Part shown: piece by piece, positions 51,001-57,420 of the stretch
Layout: each line of letters begins with the position of its first letter
Numbering within the stretch: position 1 is the stretch's first letter
DNA from: Siphonodentalium dalli
Lineage: Eukaryota; Mollusca; Scaphopoda; Gadilida; Siphonodentaliidae
NCBI GenBank assembly: GCA_032622095.1
Contig: CP136065.1
Span: forward strand, 95,117,343-95,181,342
DNA: 64,000 bases
Reading direction: 5' to 3'
Notes under the pieces: model-generated
What the model was told of the DNA's origin: nothing
What the model saw: the letters and a program-made list of their open reading frames with translations, nothing else
The model's database searches: none
Made by a program: the position numbers and the translations under genes

Positions 51001-53722
51001 TATTTGATGGGAATCTCTGTTCAGGGGTTTGTCTGATTTTGAAAGTGTGCACATATGCATATATATCTTTGGCGATCTTGCACGTATCGATGTGGGAGAT
51101 ACACCAAATTAAAGGTGCGAATATGGTCTAAAGAACTTGGTATGCGGCATTATATTTTCACAGGGGATATTGGTGAATTTTTATCGCAAGCGAATCTATG
51201 CTTAATATAGGTCGGATAGATATAAACCTTGTATTAAGGTATATATTCATGGTAGTGTTGTCACACCAGGGGACCTGTGCCTGGTGTAGCATTCTGTAGT
51301 CGACGCAGACACCAGACCTGTGCCTGGTCGTAGAAGACATTCAGGAACTGAGGATATGGCTGGAATTGGGAAGAGTCGGAGTGTTTGACTGTTTATAGTA
51401 TTGGACCATGTTATGTTGTTATGAAATCATGATATTTCGCCATTAACTATAAAGTTACCTTCGTATCAAATGCTGCCTATTCCGATTGATTATTTTATAT
51501 ATTTTTGTGAATATGTGCCATGGCTGTCGCGGACCTTGGACTCTAGTCTAAAATATACTGACCATCGCTAGTATATTGGTGGGTCCATTTAGGACCACCG
51601 GTGGTCGTGAAATCGCTCTAAATTGGACCTATAGCACGTGTTTGTGGCGAAACAATGGGTACATAACATTAAACGCTCTTTATAATGACATGGCGAAACG
51701 ATTCTATTGAATGCATAAAGTATCCACGGCATCCTTAAACACTCTTTATGACGTGACGCGACATTAAATTGAAATAAATAGGCGGACCCCCAGATAACAT
51801 CGAGGTGGTAAAATAATAATCTAGCGTGCATTGCCCTATACCCGAGATCACTGTCTGTGTTATTTAACTCAGATTCTATAGCCGATAGCACATCCATAAT
51901 GTCATCCTTGAATTTTCTCCGTGTCAGGCCCATCGATTTCAGAATTCTCTTCAAATGTCGCAAACTCATTGTTATGCCATGGTACAAATGAAGAAAACAT
52001 AATATTTCGATGTATTCAAATCCAAGGCTAAAATATCTTTCTATTATCCATTCTCTACTATGGTTCACTGTGTCCAAAGGTATGTATTGTGGTGGGTGTG
52101 CTTCACATATCACTATAAATAACATCGGGAGAACTTTAAAGGTACGGTTGGCCTTGGCGGTGGGTATCCTGTGAAAATATTTGCAGCCGTCAAAAACCGC
52201 CACAAACAGAAAGAACATCAAAATGTAGACAGACTTTGTCCGTATACAAATAAGAAATATTGCATAAACAGTATGTTATTATCACATATTTGACCATTGT
52301 TATGTAAACAAAAGCATAAAAAGTTACTTTTCTGGTGTTTGTTTATATTATGATGGTAAACATAAAGAGCGTTATTTGTTGGTGAATTCCTGATATGGAA
52401 CTAATAAAGAGCGTTAATGTCATTTGTGTGTGATTAGCCAGTAGCATTGTGCTGTCTTCTGTAACACAATCAGGCTCTAGCTTAGGTAAACTTTTGTAGG
52501 TCTTTGTGATAACATGCTGTTTACGCGACGGTCATGGTATATATGAACGAAACTATGCGTTTTAATGTTTTTCAGTTTACGGTGTTTGGAACAAATATGA
52601 ATATATTCGACAATTAAGACCTCTCGTGCCGTTAACACTGGTCATATTTTTAGAGTATCGACACATACATCCATGATACGAAAGACTTGCGATGATAATA
52701 ACAATGAAAACAGCTGGAATGTCGAGTGTAATCCACACTACACCTGTCACGTGCTGCATGTAAAATCACGTGATTTTCCACCGGTGGAGAAAAGTTTTCT
52801 CCCTGGGAGATAAGTTAATTCCCGGGAGAAAAGTTTTCTCCCAGGGAGATAAGTTAATTCCCGGGAGAAAAGTTAATTCCCGGGTGAAAAGTTTTCTCCC
52901 TGAGAGATAAGTTATCTCCCTGGGAGAAAAGTTAATTCCCGGGAGAAAAGTTTTCTCACAGGGAGATAAGTTAATTCCCGGGAGAAAAGTTTTCTCCCTG
53001 GGAGATAAGTTAATTCTAGGGAGAAAAGTTATCTCCCAGGTGGAAAGTAAAAAAATAAAGTAAAAAGGAAATATTTTAATGAATATATATAAAAAATTAA
53101 ATAAAAAATTAAATATTTTAATGAATATATAAAAAAAATTAAATGGCCCTGATATATAGGCTTCCGTACAATGTGGCAGAAACTGATAGAATTTGGTAAC
53201 TTCTAAAATAATTCGGCAAAAATTAGTTTCATTTTGCAAAAGTAAATTTCGGCCCAGCGCAGACCCTGCATGGCCTCACGTGTGTCTGTCTGTAACTCTG
53301 TCACGATTTTCGGGCGTCTAAAATGTATCACCCTCATATCCGATTGCGCCCAATCTTTGACCATCTTAGAATACGACAGGCACAATTTCAGGCCAATCGG
53401 TACAAGGCGCGACATGAGATATATCGCATTTCCCAAATGTTATCAACTGATATAATACGTTTCTCCGAAGAGGAATGTGTTTTCAGCGGCGTCCGTCATT
53501 ATAAAACACCAAACTCTTTTTTTCCCCGCATGTCAACATGTTTGTTACCTGCCATCTGTGTCTGGCACCACCAATACTAACATAATAAAACCATCTGGGT
53601 TTTTTTTAGGGATATCGTCTTGGGGAGAGAAATGCGCCCAACCCAAGCGACCTGGAGTCTATACAGATGTTTCTGAGTACATCGGTTGGATCAAAAGAAA
53701 ACTGTTAAACAGAGGAATATAA
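23884..53722 (+). CDS. Trypsin-like serine protease (S1 family), six joined exons
   Basis: Joining 23884-24020, 36793-36881, 39882-40159, 45783-45931, 49245-49299 and 53610-53722 keeps one frame of 819 coding bases (272 residues and stop) after the two-base phase start. Every intron begins GT and ends AG, with phases 0, 2, 1, 0, 1. Features in order: a short prodomain with HHCGKP (Cys that would pair with KTACLPP, as Cys1-Cys122 in chymotrypsin), cleavage site HR|IVGG, LTAAHC (His57), ANDIALL (Asp102), KDSCSGDSGGPL (Asp189, Ser195) and SSWGEKC with Gly216 and Gly226. Asp189 with the two glycines predicts cleavage after Lys or Arg. The mature domain of about 242 residues is the normal size. 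It is probably secreted, though the signal peptide exon is not certain. All introns are 3-13 kb and full of repeats. No AATAAA is seen shortly after the stop. Confidence 0.95.
24073..24527. mobile_element. 455-bp MITE with TA duplication and internal GCGC motifs
   Basis: Imperfect terminal repeats of about 40 bp (CAGTAC..., AGAAGTGGTATATT) with TA at both ends (24071-24072, 24528-24529). The interior repeats ATTGCGATATT and GCGCGCTTAAT motifs in both orientations. Non-autonomous, mariner-type by its target duplication. Confidence 0.82.
24540..24905 (+). repeat. Dispersed repeat R3, copy 1
   Basis: CGTAACTACGGATATGGTAA and its neighbourhood recur at 46826-46990 (+) and 55850-56010 (minus). 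The minus copy also matches GAATTGACGACTAC near 24575, so the family is at least 330 bp long. Confidence 0.75.
24950..25245 (+). repeat. Dispersed repeat R4, copy 1 (empty TTAA site)
   Basis: GGCCCACTTAATTTTCGAA followed by CATTGTATTATCAACTTATC and AATGGAAGGGGA-type blocks match 57645-57659 plus 58144-58430, where a TTAA element is inserted exactly at this TTAA. Confidence 0.85.
25246..25952. other. Intronic sequence, nothing recognised
   Basis: AT-rich, no splice-bounded exon or family motif. The overlapping frames around 25620-25880 on both strands lack any signature. Confidence 0.45.
25953..26704 (+). mobile_element. Helitron-like element 1 with 122-bp minisatellite
   Basis: Starts TCTCATGTCATTCG followed by a CTGT/ATGT microsatellite. 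It then carries about 4.5 units of 122 bp (each with CCGGATACGAATTTTATCGG and GCGCATGCGCAGAC), and ends with a small hairpin GCCCGGacaacctCGGGC, eight bases and CTAG. A 3' hairpin before CTAG and a 5' TC are Helitron marks. The short frames predicted across it on both strands are by-products of the 122-bp period. Confidence 0.75.
26705..27094 (+). mobile_element. Helitron-like element 2, joined head to tail
   Basis: Begins TCTCATATATATTTTG directly after the CTAG of element 1, with the same microsatellite and about 1.7 minisatellite units. It ends with the hairpin GCCCGG-CGGGC, then CTAT. Confidence 0.75.
27095..28216 (+). mobile_element. Helitron-like element 3
   Basis: Begins CTCCTATACATTTTGATAAC straight after element 2. 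It contains a 175-bp tandem duplication (27412-27760) and two units with GACCTTGACCT/TCAAGGTCAAA motifs. It ends with the hairpin GCCGCCAGTGGCGGGC, eight bases and CTAG at 28213-28216. Confidence 0.75.
27412..27760. repeat. 175-bp tandem duplication inside element 3
   Basis: AAATTTAGCATCGAA begins at 27412 and 27587. The two units are almost identical across CATAATTAC-TGTTGGACTC and AAATAAGAGTTTTATCGACA. Confidence 0.9.
28217..29237 (+). mobile_element. Helitron-like element 4
   Basis: Begins TCTACTATATATTTTG straight after element 3 and shares its first 190 bp with element 3. The middle (28430-28860) is unrelated. The end repeats the GCCGCCAGTGGCGGGC hairpin and CTAG (29234-29237). Two AGAGCGT boxes lie near 28440-28475, 31 bp apart. 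An AATTAACTCATTGAAAAA segment is duplicated near 29080 and 29150. Confidence 0.7.
29340..29446 (+). mobile_element. tRNA-derived SINE or retroposed tRNA-like copy
   Basis: Exact 13-bp target duplication GCTACTCGTCATA at 29327-29339 and 29447-29459. The insert contains TAGCACAGTAGCA (A-box-like) and GGTTCGAATCC (a perfect B box), followed by an A-rich tail. No complete cloverleaf can be drawn, so it is a degenerate tRNA-like sequence rather than a working tRNA gene. Confidence 0.75.
29930..30360 (+). repeat. Dispersed repeat R2, copy 2
   Basis: AGTTGGAAATTTCACACCAA, ATGGCCATCAGTTGGAAATT and the repeated GGGCCGAACCAT-type block match 56500-57420 in the same orientation. Confidence 0.7.
30616..30681. 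repeat. Hairpin-forming inverted repeat
   Basis: GCCAGTACATTCTCTTAT and ATAAGAGAATGCACTGGC are inverted, one mismatch, around a loop of about 30 bases. Confidence 0.75.
31759..31846 (+). CDS. Candidate coding exon of unknown gene
   Basis: Acceptor ATTTGCAG, then an ATG at 31775 reading [20 protein letters not shown] and DNDS, then the donor GTGAGT at 31847. A good acceptor, an ATG, mixed codon use and a good donor together are more than chance usually gives. No family is recognised. It may be a first exon of the PIN-like pseudogene at 34144 or of an unrelated gene nested in the protease intron. Confidence 0.3.
31993..32698. repeat. ~700-bp element with ~95-bp imperfect terminal inverted repeats
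   Basis: 31993-32090 and 32607-32698 pair in inverted order through GACATTCTGG, TTAAT-TGCACCGATTT and TTCGG-TAAA-GG. The middle has no coding frame. Target duplication not resolved. Confidence 0.7.
33212..33231. repeat. ATAAG microsatellite
   Basis: Four perfect ATAAG units. Confidence 0.9.
33560..33609 (+). CDS. Candidate second exon of the same unknown gene
   Basis: Acceptor TTTTCTTTCAG, then [16 protein letters not shown] plus two bases, then the donor GTTGAG. Its phase 0 start fits the phase 0 end of the exon at 31759. The evidence is splice signals and phase only. Confidence 0.22.
33799..34065. repeat. Four-unit GC-rich minisatellite
   Basis: Units start with GGGAATGGGTGGGGCAAG or GGGAATGGGCGGGGCA at about 33804, 33876, 33965 and 34036. 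Each continues with an AGCGCC/CAGCTC-AGGGA block and GCTGCCCAATTTTTT-type sequence. The GGGCGGGGC cores resemble GC boxes. Confidence 0.8.
34144..35091 (+). pseudogene. Decayed PIN-like multicopy invertebrate gene
   Basis: An acceptor (CCATTTTTTCAG) opens [21 protein letters not shown]. Then, in changing frames, come [68 protein letters not shown] and a Cys-rich tail ([26 protein letters not shown]). The order THxE-ADT, SPDTDVLLLL, HAxTGCDTTS, then a Cys-rich tail is that of a multicopy family in invertebrate genomes with a FEN/PIN-like nuclease core. It is often repeat-associated. Here the key DTDV is GTDV, the Cys of GCDTTS is lost and several frameshifts and stops are present. Family recognition is from memory and needs a profile search. 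Confidence 0.55.
35175..36526 (+). mobile_element. hAT transposon, internally reduced (1352 bp)
   Basis: Terminal inverted repeats TAGTGCTGGGACGGTTG and CAACCGTCCCAGCACTA. Flanked by 8-bp sequences CTTTGTTC (35167-35174) and CTTTATTC (36527-36534), a target duplication with one mismatch. Eight-base duplications and this type of TIR are hAT marks, and the interior still codes for a hAT dimerisation domain. Subterminal TAACCGGTTA-like motifs occur at both ends. It ends 266 bp before a protease exon. Confidence 0.9.
35480..35797 (+). pseudogene. hAT transposase C-terminal dimerisation domain, broken
   Basis: Frame reads [18 protein letters not shown], stop, [30 protein letters not shown], stop, [19 protein letters not shown] and an acidic tail to TGA. 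The S-E-x-x-F-S-x-A-G-N core is the hAT C-terminal signature. Two in-frame TGA codons (35537-35539, 35630-35632) would both arise from CGA by one C-to-T change. The zinc-finger and catalytic parts are missing, so the element cannot move itself. Confidence 0.88.
36793..36881 (+). CDS. Protease exon: catalytic histidine
   Basis: Acceptor TACTACAG, then [16 protein letters not shown] and [13 protein letters not shown] with the His57 box. Donor GTGAGT at 36882. The exon lies 260 bp after the hAT element that fills the end of the first intron. Confidence 0.95.
37093..37617 (-). mobile_element. TTAA element subfamily A, inverted copy (525 bp)
   Basis: Begins AGGCACGGGCGGCG and ends CGCCGCCCGTATCT, flanked by TTAA at 37089-37092 and 37618-37621. 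It lies in the intron after the His57 exon and is opposite in orientation to the gene. Confidence 0.9.
37957..38872. repeat. 159-bp minisatellite element bounded by hairpins
   Basis: About 4.5 units start near 38033, 38194, 38355, 38515 and 38673 with CGGACAAACCTGGTTTTCG or variants. The left border has TTGGCAG-N14-CTGCCAA. The right border has GTCGAGTTTTTGAAAAACTC, a strong hairpin, after a CCCGCC-rich stretch (38790-38825). GTCGAGTTT also occurs at the left border, 37959. The hairpins suggest a mobile unit; class unknown. Confidence 0.8.
39252..39669. mobile_element. 418-bp inverted-repeat element with poly-C end
   Basis: Left GGGGAGGTCAAATGACCAAT and right ATTGGTCACTTGACCCCCCC are inverted over about 38 bp. 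Related ends occur at 28848-28880 and weakly at 7830 and 63890. It ends about 210 bp before the Asp102 exon. Confidence 0.72.
39882..40159 (+). CDS. Protease exon: catalytic aspartate
   Basis: Acceptor GCTCGGCAG. The first base completes Lys, then [37 protein letters not shown] (Asp102), [10 protein letters not shown] and [10 protein letters not shown]. The donor GTGAGT starts at 40160. Confidence 0.95.
40515..43575. repeat. Inverted repeat, ~130-bp arms, 2.8 kb apart
   Basis: 40515-40640 (GTCTGGTCGATAAA..., AATAAATTTGGACTAAGTTG, AAAATCCGCTTTG) matches 43435-43575 in inverted order with modest divergence. The 2.8 kb between is AT-rich and without recognised genes. The arms may be the ends of a larger element or two copies of a dispersed repeat. 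The intron transcript could pair over these arms. Confidence 0.75.
40741..43430. other. Intronic sequence, nothing recognised
   Basis: No protein motif on either strand; the short frames are scattered and compositionally random. No clear tandem structure. Confidence 0.45.
44252..44818 (+). mobile_element. Helitron-like element 5 with ~125-bp minisatellite
   Basis: Begins TACTATATATTTTGGG and a CTGT/TTGT microsatellite, like elements 2-4. About three units follow, with GACGAAATTTGATACC, TTTTGTCCGGGGAGTG and CAAGGTCAAATCGCGCC. It ends with hairpin CCTGACGAAGTCGGG, then CTAT. The short minus-strand frames here follow the repeat period and are not genes. Confidence 0.72.
45024..45062. repeat. 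TA microsatellite
   Basis: About ten TA units. Confidence 0.85.
45204..45351. repeat. Interstitial TTAGGG tract inside an inverted repeat
   Basis: 45264-45326 holds about nine TTAGGG or near-TTAGGG units, the usual animal telomere repeat. It is framed by 45204-45225 (GGTATATCCTTCATGTAAGA...) and its near-perfect inverted copy at 45330-45351. Confidence 0.9.
45783..45931 (+). CDS. Protease exon: region before the active serine
   Basis: Acceptor TTACATAG. The first two bases complete Gly, then [38 protein letters not shown]. Asp189 lies in KDSC. Donor GTAAGT at 45932. Confidence 0.95.
46267..46786 (+). mobile_element. TTAA element subfamily A (520 bp)
   Basis: Starts AGATACGGGCGG and ends CCTCCCGTGCAT, with TTAA at 46263-46266 and 46787-46790. 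Contains the two AGAGCGTT boxes near 46498 and 46540. Confidence 0.9.
46826..46990 (+). repeat. Dispersed repeat R3, copy 2
   Basis: Shares CGTAACTACGGATATGGTAA, ACGACAACTGATA and the TCTATTCGT block with 24750-24900. Confidence 0.8.
47065..47137 (-). repeat. Solitary paired-box fragment of a TTAA element
   Basis: Inverted AACGTTCT at 47077 and AACGCTCT at 47119, 42 bp apart, with the same spacer as subfamily A (CCATATCAGGAAAACAGTAA). The terminal repeats and the rest of the element are absent. Confidence 0.8.
47295..47815 (+). mobile_element. TTAA element subfamily A (521 bp)
   Basis: Starts ATATACGGGCGGCG and ends CGCCGCCGTGCCT, with TTAA at 47291-47294 and 47816-47819. Same orientation as the copy 0.5 kb upstream. 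Confidence 0.9.
48326..48877. mobile_element. 552-bp element with long inverted repeats (family D)
   Basis: GGCTGCGGACACACGTACCA... and ...TACGTGTGTCCGCAGCC are inverted; pairing (GCGATGGCATAGTAGGTGTG) continues for over 100 bp. AAT on both sides is a possible 3-bp target duplication. A second copy is at 53935-54598. Confidence 0.85.
49245..49299 (+). CDS. Protease exon: GDSGGPL
   Basis: Acceptor TTCCAG at 49239-49244, then [18 protein letters not shown] with catalytic Ser195. Donor GTAAAT at 49300. It is only 55 bases, and needs both neighbours to be recognised. Confidence 0.95.
49957..50475 (+). repeat. Array of short palindromes (GGGAGATAACTTATCTCCC type)
   Basis: After a T-rich leader (TTCATTAAAATATTTCCTTT) the array from about 50088 to 50455 is built from units of 19-22 bases. 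Each is its own reverse complement or nearly so: GGGAGATAACTTATCTCCC, GGGAGAAAACTTTTCTCCC and CCCGGGAATTAACT joints. The right end is GGTGGAAAATCACGTGAT. A frame through it ([20 protein letters not shown]) is a by-product of the period. Confidence 0.9.
50624..51279. mobile_element. 656-bp near-perfect palindrome
   Basis: The left arm (CACAGGTCCCCTGGTG..., CCTTAATACAAGG) and right arm (...CACCAGGGGACCTGTG) are inverted over about 310 bp each around a centre near 50950, with scattered mismatches. It has no coding frame. It follows the palindrome array directly. Confidence 0.88.
51660..51760 (-). repeat. Two inverted AGAGCGTT-like boxes, 66 bp apart
   Basis: AACGCTCTTTAT and AACACTCTTTAT near 51671 and 51737, next to the transposase fragment. 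Confidence 0.5.
51817..52044 (-). pseudogene. Integrase-type (IS3-like) transposase fragment
   Basis: Part of a 210-codon minus-strand frame. The recognisable segment is [56 protein letters not shown] and a YRAMHARL block. It matches the N-terminal helix-turn-helix part of an animal multicopy protein that ends in an rve/IS3-type integrase core (IS3EU-like in repeat catalogues). The catalytic core is missing. The first 27 codons of the frame are from the TTAA element at 52140, and the last part is degenerate. Called from memory. Confidence 0.55.
52140..52631 (+). mobile_element. TTAA element subfamily B (492 bp)
   Basis: Starts AGGTACGGTTGGCC and ends CCTCTCGTGCCG, with TTAA at 52136-52139 and 52632-52635. 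It has the same inner plan as subfamily A, including both AGAGCGTT boxes and the GTAAACAAAAGC and CATTTGTGTGTGATTA blocks, but is clearly a separate subfamily. Confidence 0.88.
52765..53170 (-). repeat. Palindrome array, second copy, opposite orientation
   Basis: Begins ATCACGTGATTTTCCACC and continues with GGGAGAAAAGTTTTCTCCC, GGGAGATAAGTTAATTCCC and like units to 53040, then the A-rich leader. It ends GGCCCTGATATATAGGCTTCCG, matching the left edge of the 49957 copy in inverted order. Confidence 0.9.
53610..53722 (+). CDS. Protease last exon and stop
   Basis: A T8 tract and TTTAG precede it. Reads [19 protein letters not shown], then [18 protein letters not shown] and TAA. The C-terminal helix WIKRKL is typical of the family. 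Confidence 0.95.
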
Positions 53723-53934
53723 TATTGTAATACATTGTAATACACTGTCTATTCTCCCAGTTGCCATTTGTGTTTGCAGATAGGGTGCACATTGGTGATC
53801 GTATGCAATTATCGCCCTTCGGTGCATGCAGGGGGCATTCCAAAGGAAATGACAAAAGTTTTCGCTTCAGGATGGTACCCAAATAAGATATAATCAGAGT
53901 GGGTGGAGCTGGCTCAATAAGATTGGCTGCTGAC

Positions 53935-54598
53935 ACATGTACCACAGTAGCGATGGCATAGTAGGTGTGACAATTTATTATGGTGGAGTTCGGTGACAAT
54001 TGGTCCGTCATAATTCTGTGCCATAGTAGCCATGTCGCCCGCTGATTTTCCGCACAATGAGTCGACTGGACCAATTAACCATTGCTTTTCACCAAAGTTG
54101 ATCTCTACTCATCACGTTTTGCTAAATTGTATTCACTACGATATATATAATTGCACGATAGATCGTCAGAATTGTGTTTGGCCGTGGCCTGGTGGCAATT
54201 CCTCATTGACTCACATATCATTATTGTGGTACGTTTTTTTTATATGATCTCAATGCATGCATGTTTATCTACTTATATTACTTTCATTAGTAAAAACTAT
54301 CATGGCTGTTGAGATGGGTTATTCATTAAGTTATCAAGTGGACTTGTGTGTTAGCATGCAAAATATAACACTGCGTGTTGAGTAAAGATCAACATCGACA
54401 ATACATTCAGGTAGATACATCCTTGAGAGATCGACCGTCTCTGGTAGAGCTTGGTAGACTCATTGTGCGAATTTGCAGAGGGCGACATGGCTTGCTATGG
54501 CATATTAATTATGACAACAAATTGTCACCAAACTCCACCATAATAAATTGTCACACCTACTATGCGCCATCGCTACTGTGGTACGTGTGTCCGCAGCC
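53935..54598. mobile_element. 664-bp element with long inverted repeats (family D)
   Basis: Same ends as 48326-48877 (GGCTGCTGACACATGTACCA and its inverse), with ATT at 53932-53934 and 54599-54601 as a 3-bp target duplication. The inner sequences (TTGATCTCTACTCATCACGT) also match. A three-base duplication would fit a PIF/Harbinger-like or related group; this is tentative. Confidence 0.82.
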
Positions 54599-54651
54599 AT
54601 TGTGTCATTGGTTCATACGTTTGTGAACAAATTTATTATCAAAATGGCACA

Positions 54652-54785
54652 CTGTTATCAGCATGGCATACTATTATCAGCATGGCATACTATTATCAGC
54701 ATGACATACTATTATCAGCATGGCATACTATAATCAGCATGGCATACTATTATCAGCATGGCATACTATTATCAGCATGGCACAT
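54652..54785. repeat. 19-bp minisatellite
   Basis: About seven units of CAGCATGGCATACTATTAT with single-base variants. Confidence 0.9.
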
Positions 54786-55370
54786 TGATATGTCCCTCAA
54801 TTCAGATCAAGCTTGAAATCAGACCCGATTTTCGCCAATATCGGGGTTAGAAACCGCGCCAACCTCGTCTAGCCCAGTCTATAGTGGTGACGGTAAACGC
54901 AACCAAACTACCTCCGACATACGGGTGAATTCGAGATGAGAGCTTACATGTTTTCAGAAATTTGTTTTAAAATATGGCCACCAGTGGCCATCTTGAATGT
55001 CACATTTTTATCCATTGGCTCACCCTGCAGCCCCTAATTATTGGCGAAATATTTTGAAAATTTATTGACGATTTTCGATGAAAAACATGAGAGCTATCTT
55101 GGATTTAACTTTTTTTTGCATTACTAAATCCTTTGGCAAACCCTACATCAACGCTCGATGGAATTAATGGAATATGCTAGTGTGTGTGGTTTAGAGCACC
55201 CGACTATTTATAAAAAAAAAAGCTTGACGATATACAGATCGAAGCCGCACGGGGTATAATACAATATCTGTCTTTCATTTCCTGATCTGATACACTCTCA
55301 AGTTGGATGGGGGATGCTGAAAATTTAAGTAGGCGATATGTTACACGCATAAAATTATTGCACAACATTG
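54786..55370. other. No gene recognised
   Basis: AT-rich sequence after the protease gene and family D element. No family motif on either strand. Confidence 0.45.
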
Positions 55371-55374
55371 TTAA

Positions 55375-55792
55375 AGGTACTGAATCCGATTTGACGGTCC
55401 CCATATCATCAGATTCCAACAACAACAACAACAACATTTTTTGAAATGCCGCTTCAGTTATCAGAATCGATTAATTGCCCAAAATTAATGCTAACCACGG
55501 TCAACTATAGTATAAAATTGCCCAAAACCTGTTATTTATCAACGTTTTGTTCAACGAAATTTTGCCAGTTGTCAAAAAGCCACTGGAATATCTTCATCCG
55601 CTATCTGGTCAGATAAGTTCTTCTCGTCGACAGTTTACTGGGCCACTTAAAATTAAAATGATAGATTTCTGATATCTGATCACTCCTAGCTTTGATGGGT
55701 GGGTTCCTCGACTAGAATCAAATATGTTTTACCCCCCCCCCCCGGAAGCCAAGGAAATAGTAATTGCGAGCGTTAATTCGGATTGAGTACCT
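55375..55792. mobile_element. TTAA element family C (418 bp)
   Basis: AGGTACTGAATCCGAT and its inverse ATTCGGATTGAGTACCT, flanked by TTAA at 55371-55374 and 55793-55796. The interior has a 12-base C run (55732-55743) and differs from subfamilies A and B. A right-half copy lies at 59385-59497. Confidence 0.85.
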
Positions 55793-55849
55793 TTAATGGA
55801 CGCGTTTCGCAAACTGAAATACTATAGTGATAATAATTTGTTTTTCTCT

Positions 55850-56010
55850 CTATCAGTTGTCGTTTTGCCATATCCGTAGTTACGATTACGGTTTCAGGAA
55901 GCCAAGCATGTATAGGCACGCGAGTGGAGCATACAATCATCGAGCAATTCACTGACTATTTCTCACAAACTGACTATAGTAGTCGTCAATTCTGTGAAAA
56001 GAAGGTAGGT
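55850..56010 (-). repeat. Dispersed repeat R3, copy 3 (inverted)
   Basis: TATCAGTTGTCGTTTTGCCA, CCGTAGTTACGATTA and GTAGTCGTCAATTCTG are the inverse of blocks in 24570-24790. Confidence 0.8.
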
Positions 56011-56499
56011 TTAGCAAAAAAAAGTTATATAAGATTAGGTTTAGGGTACTTCATCATTATTGCGAAACCTCCTTATTTTGGACCGTCCGAAAAAATTACG
56101 ACTACAGTAAGCTATTAGTAATTGTTATCAGTCGTACATATACATGTGTAGTTCAGTTCATCATGAAAAAAATGTATCCATTGAGAAAGAGCCGCCTATA
56201 CTTTATTCAGCTTCTTGAGTCAAAAGTTAAGAACTAATGTCGATTACGAACTGAGTAATGCATCGGCTCTGAAACGCTGCACTTCTAACAGCAAGAGAAC
56301 AGGTCAAACTTTACTACCCACGCGAGGCCTGGATTGGAACAACTTGGATGAAAAAATAAGAAACATTCCACTAGAGATTTTCAGATAGATACTGATAAAT
56401 ACGCCATTAAAACCACCAACATAGTTGCCATAAGCAAACGAATATTGAACATCCTGTATTAAACTGAGCGGTGAATACAGTACTTTGCATGCAGGGATG

Positions 56500-57420
56500 T
56501 GGCTAGAGGGGGGGGGTGTGGGGGGGGGTGTCTCACCCCACCCAGCAGATAGCTATATTTTCAATAGTTGGAAATTTCATACCTGCCACAACGAAATTTC
56601 ACACCAACAATAGGTTGAAAATGTTCTTGTAGTTTGATTATAAAATTTATTGTTTTTCGACCAATATTTGCATATGTTCCTATTTTTGGTCAAAAAATTT
56701 GACAGAAATGGTCATCAGTTGGAAATTTTCCAACCTTAGGGGGGTGACAGGTTGGAAATTTCCAACACTTGGAAAGCTTGTGTCCTGGTCTCTCCCCCGT
56801 GGCCAGTCAAAAACTTCTAGTTAATTTAAGAAAACAATATTGTCATACAATTGGTCAACATTGTCATTGGAATTGTCATCAGTTGGAAAATTTCCAACCT
56901 AAGTGGGGGTGTAGGGTTTGAAATTTCGAACAGTAGGAAGGCTTGAGGCTAGTCTAGATGTTAGTATTTTGCGATTTTCTTGTTCAGATTTCAAAATTTT
57001 CGCACACCGGGCCGAACCATGTGTCATTGCCCCATTCACATGGCCAATACAAAACTGCTAATTAGTTTAGCAAAACAATATTTTACTACATTTGGTCAAA
57101 CTTGTAGACATAAATGGTCATCAGTTGAAGAATTTTCCAACCTGAGGGGGAGTATGAGGTTTGAAATTTCCAGTTGAGGCCAGTCTTGATGCTATGATTT
57201 GCGATTTTCTTGTATAGATTCCAAAATTTTCTCACACCGGGCCGAACAACCATGGTCGGCCCGGTGTTTCCTGGTCTGTTGTCGGTAGCTGTATGCATTT
57301 GTCTTGAATTAGATCACTAGTTGTTTTTTTTGGGGGCAATATTGCGACTCAAGGGGTGGGGGGGGTGCAGTTGGAAATTCACAAGGTGGACACCCCCCCC
57401 CCCCAGCGGAGACCCTCTAG
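56500..57420 (+). repeat. Dispersed repeat R2, long copy with internal duplication
   Basis: The block ATGGTCATCAGTTG-A, TTTTCCAACCT-AGG-GGG, then TCACACCGGGCCGAAC occurs at least twice (around 56710-57020 and 57110-57250). G runs at 56505-56530 and a 12-base C run at 57393-57404 mark its ends. Confidence 0.7.

Noticed and set aside
49941-53239. ORFs with repeated [13 protein letters not shown]-like protein text
   Set aside because: Product of the palindromic 19-22 bp units in two arrays; no independent coding sign.
54652-54785. Short regular repeat, CRISPR-like at first look
   Set aside because: A 19-bp tandem unit with no spacers.
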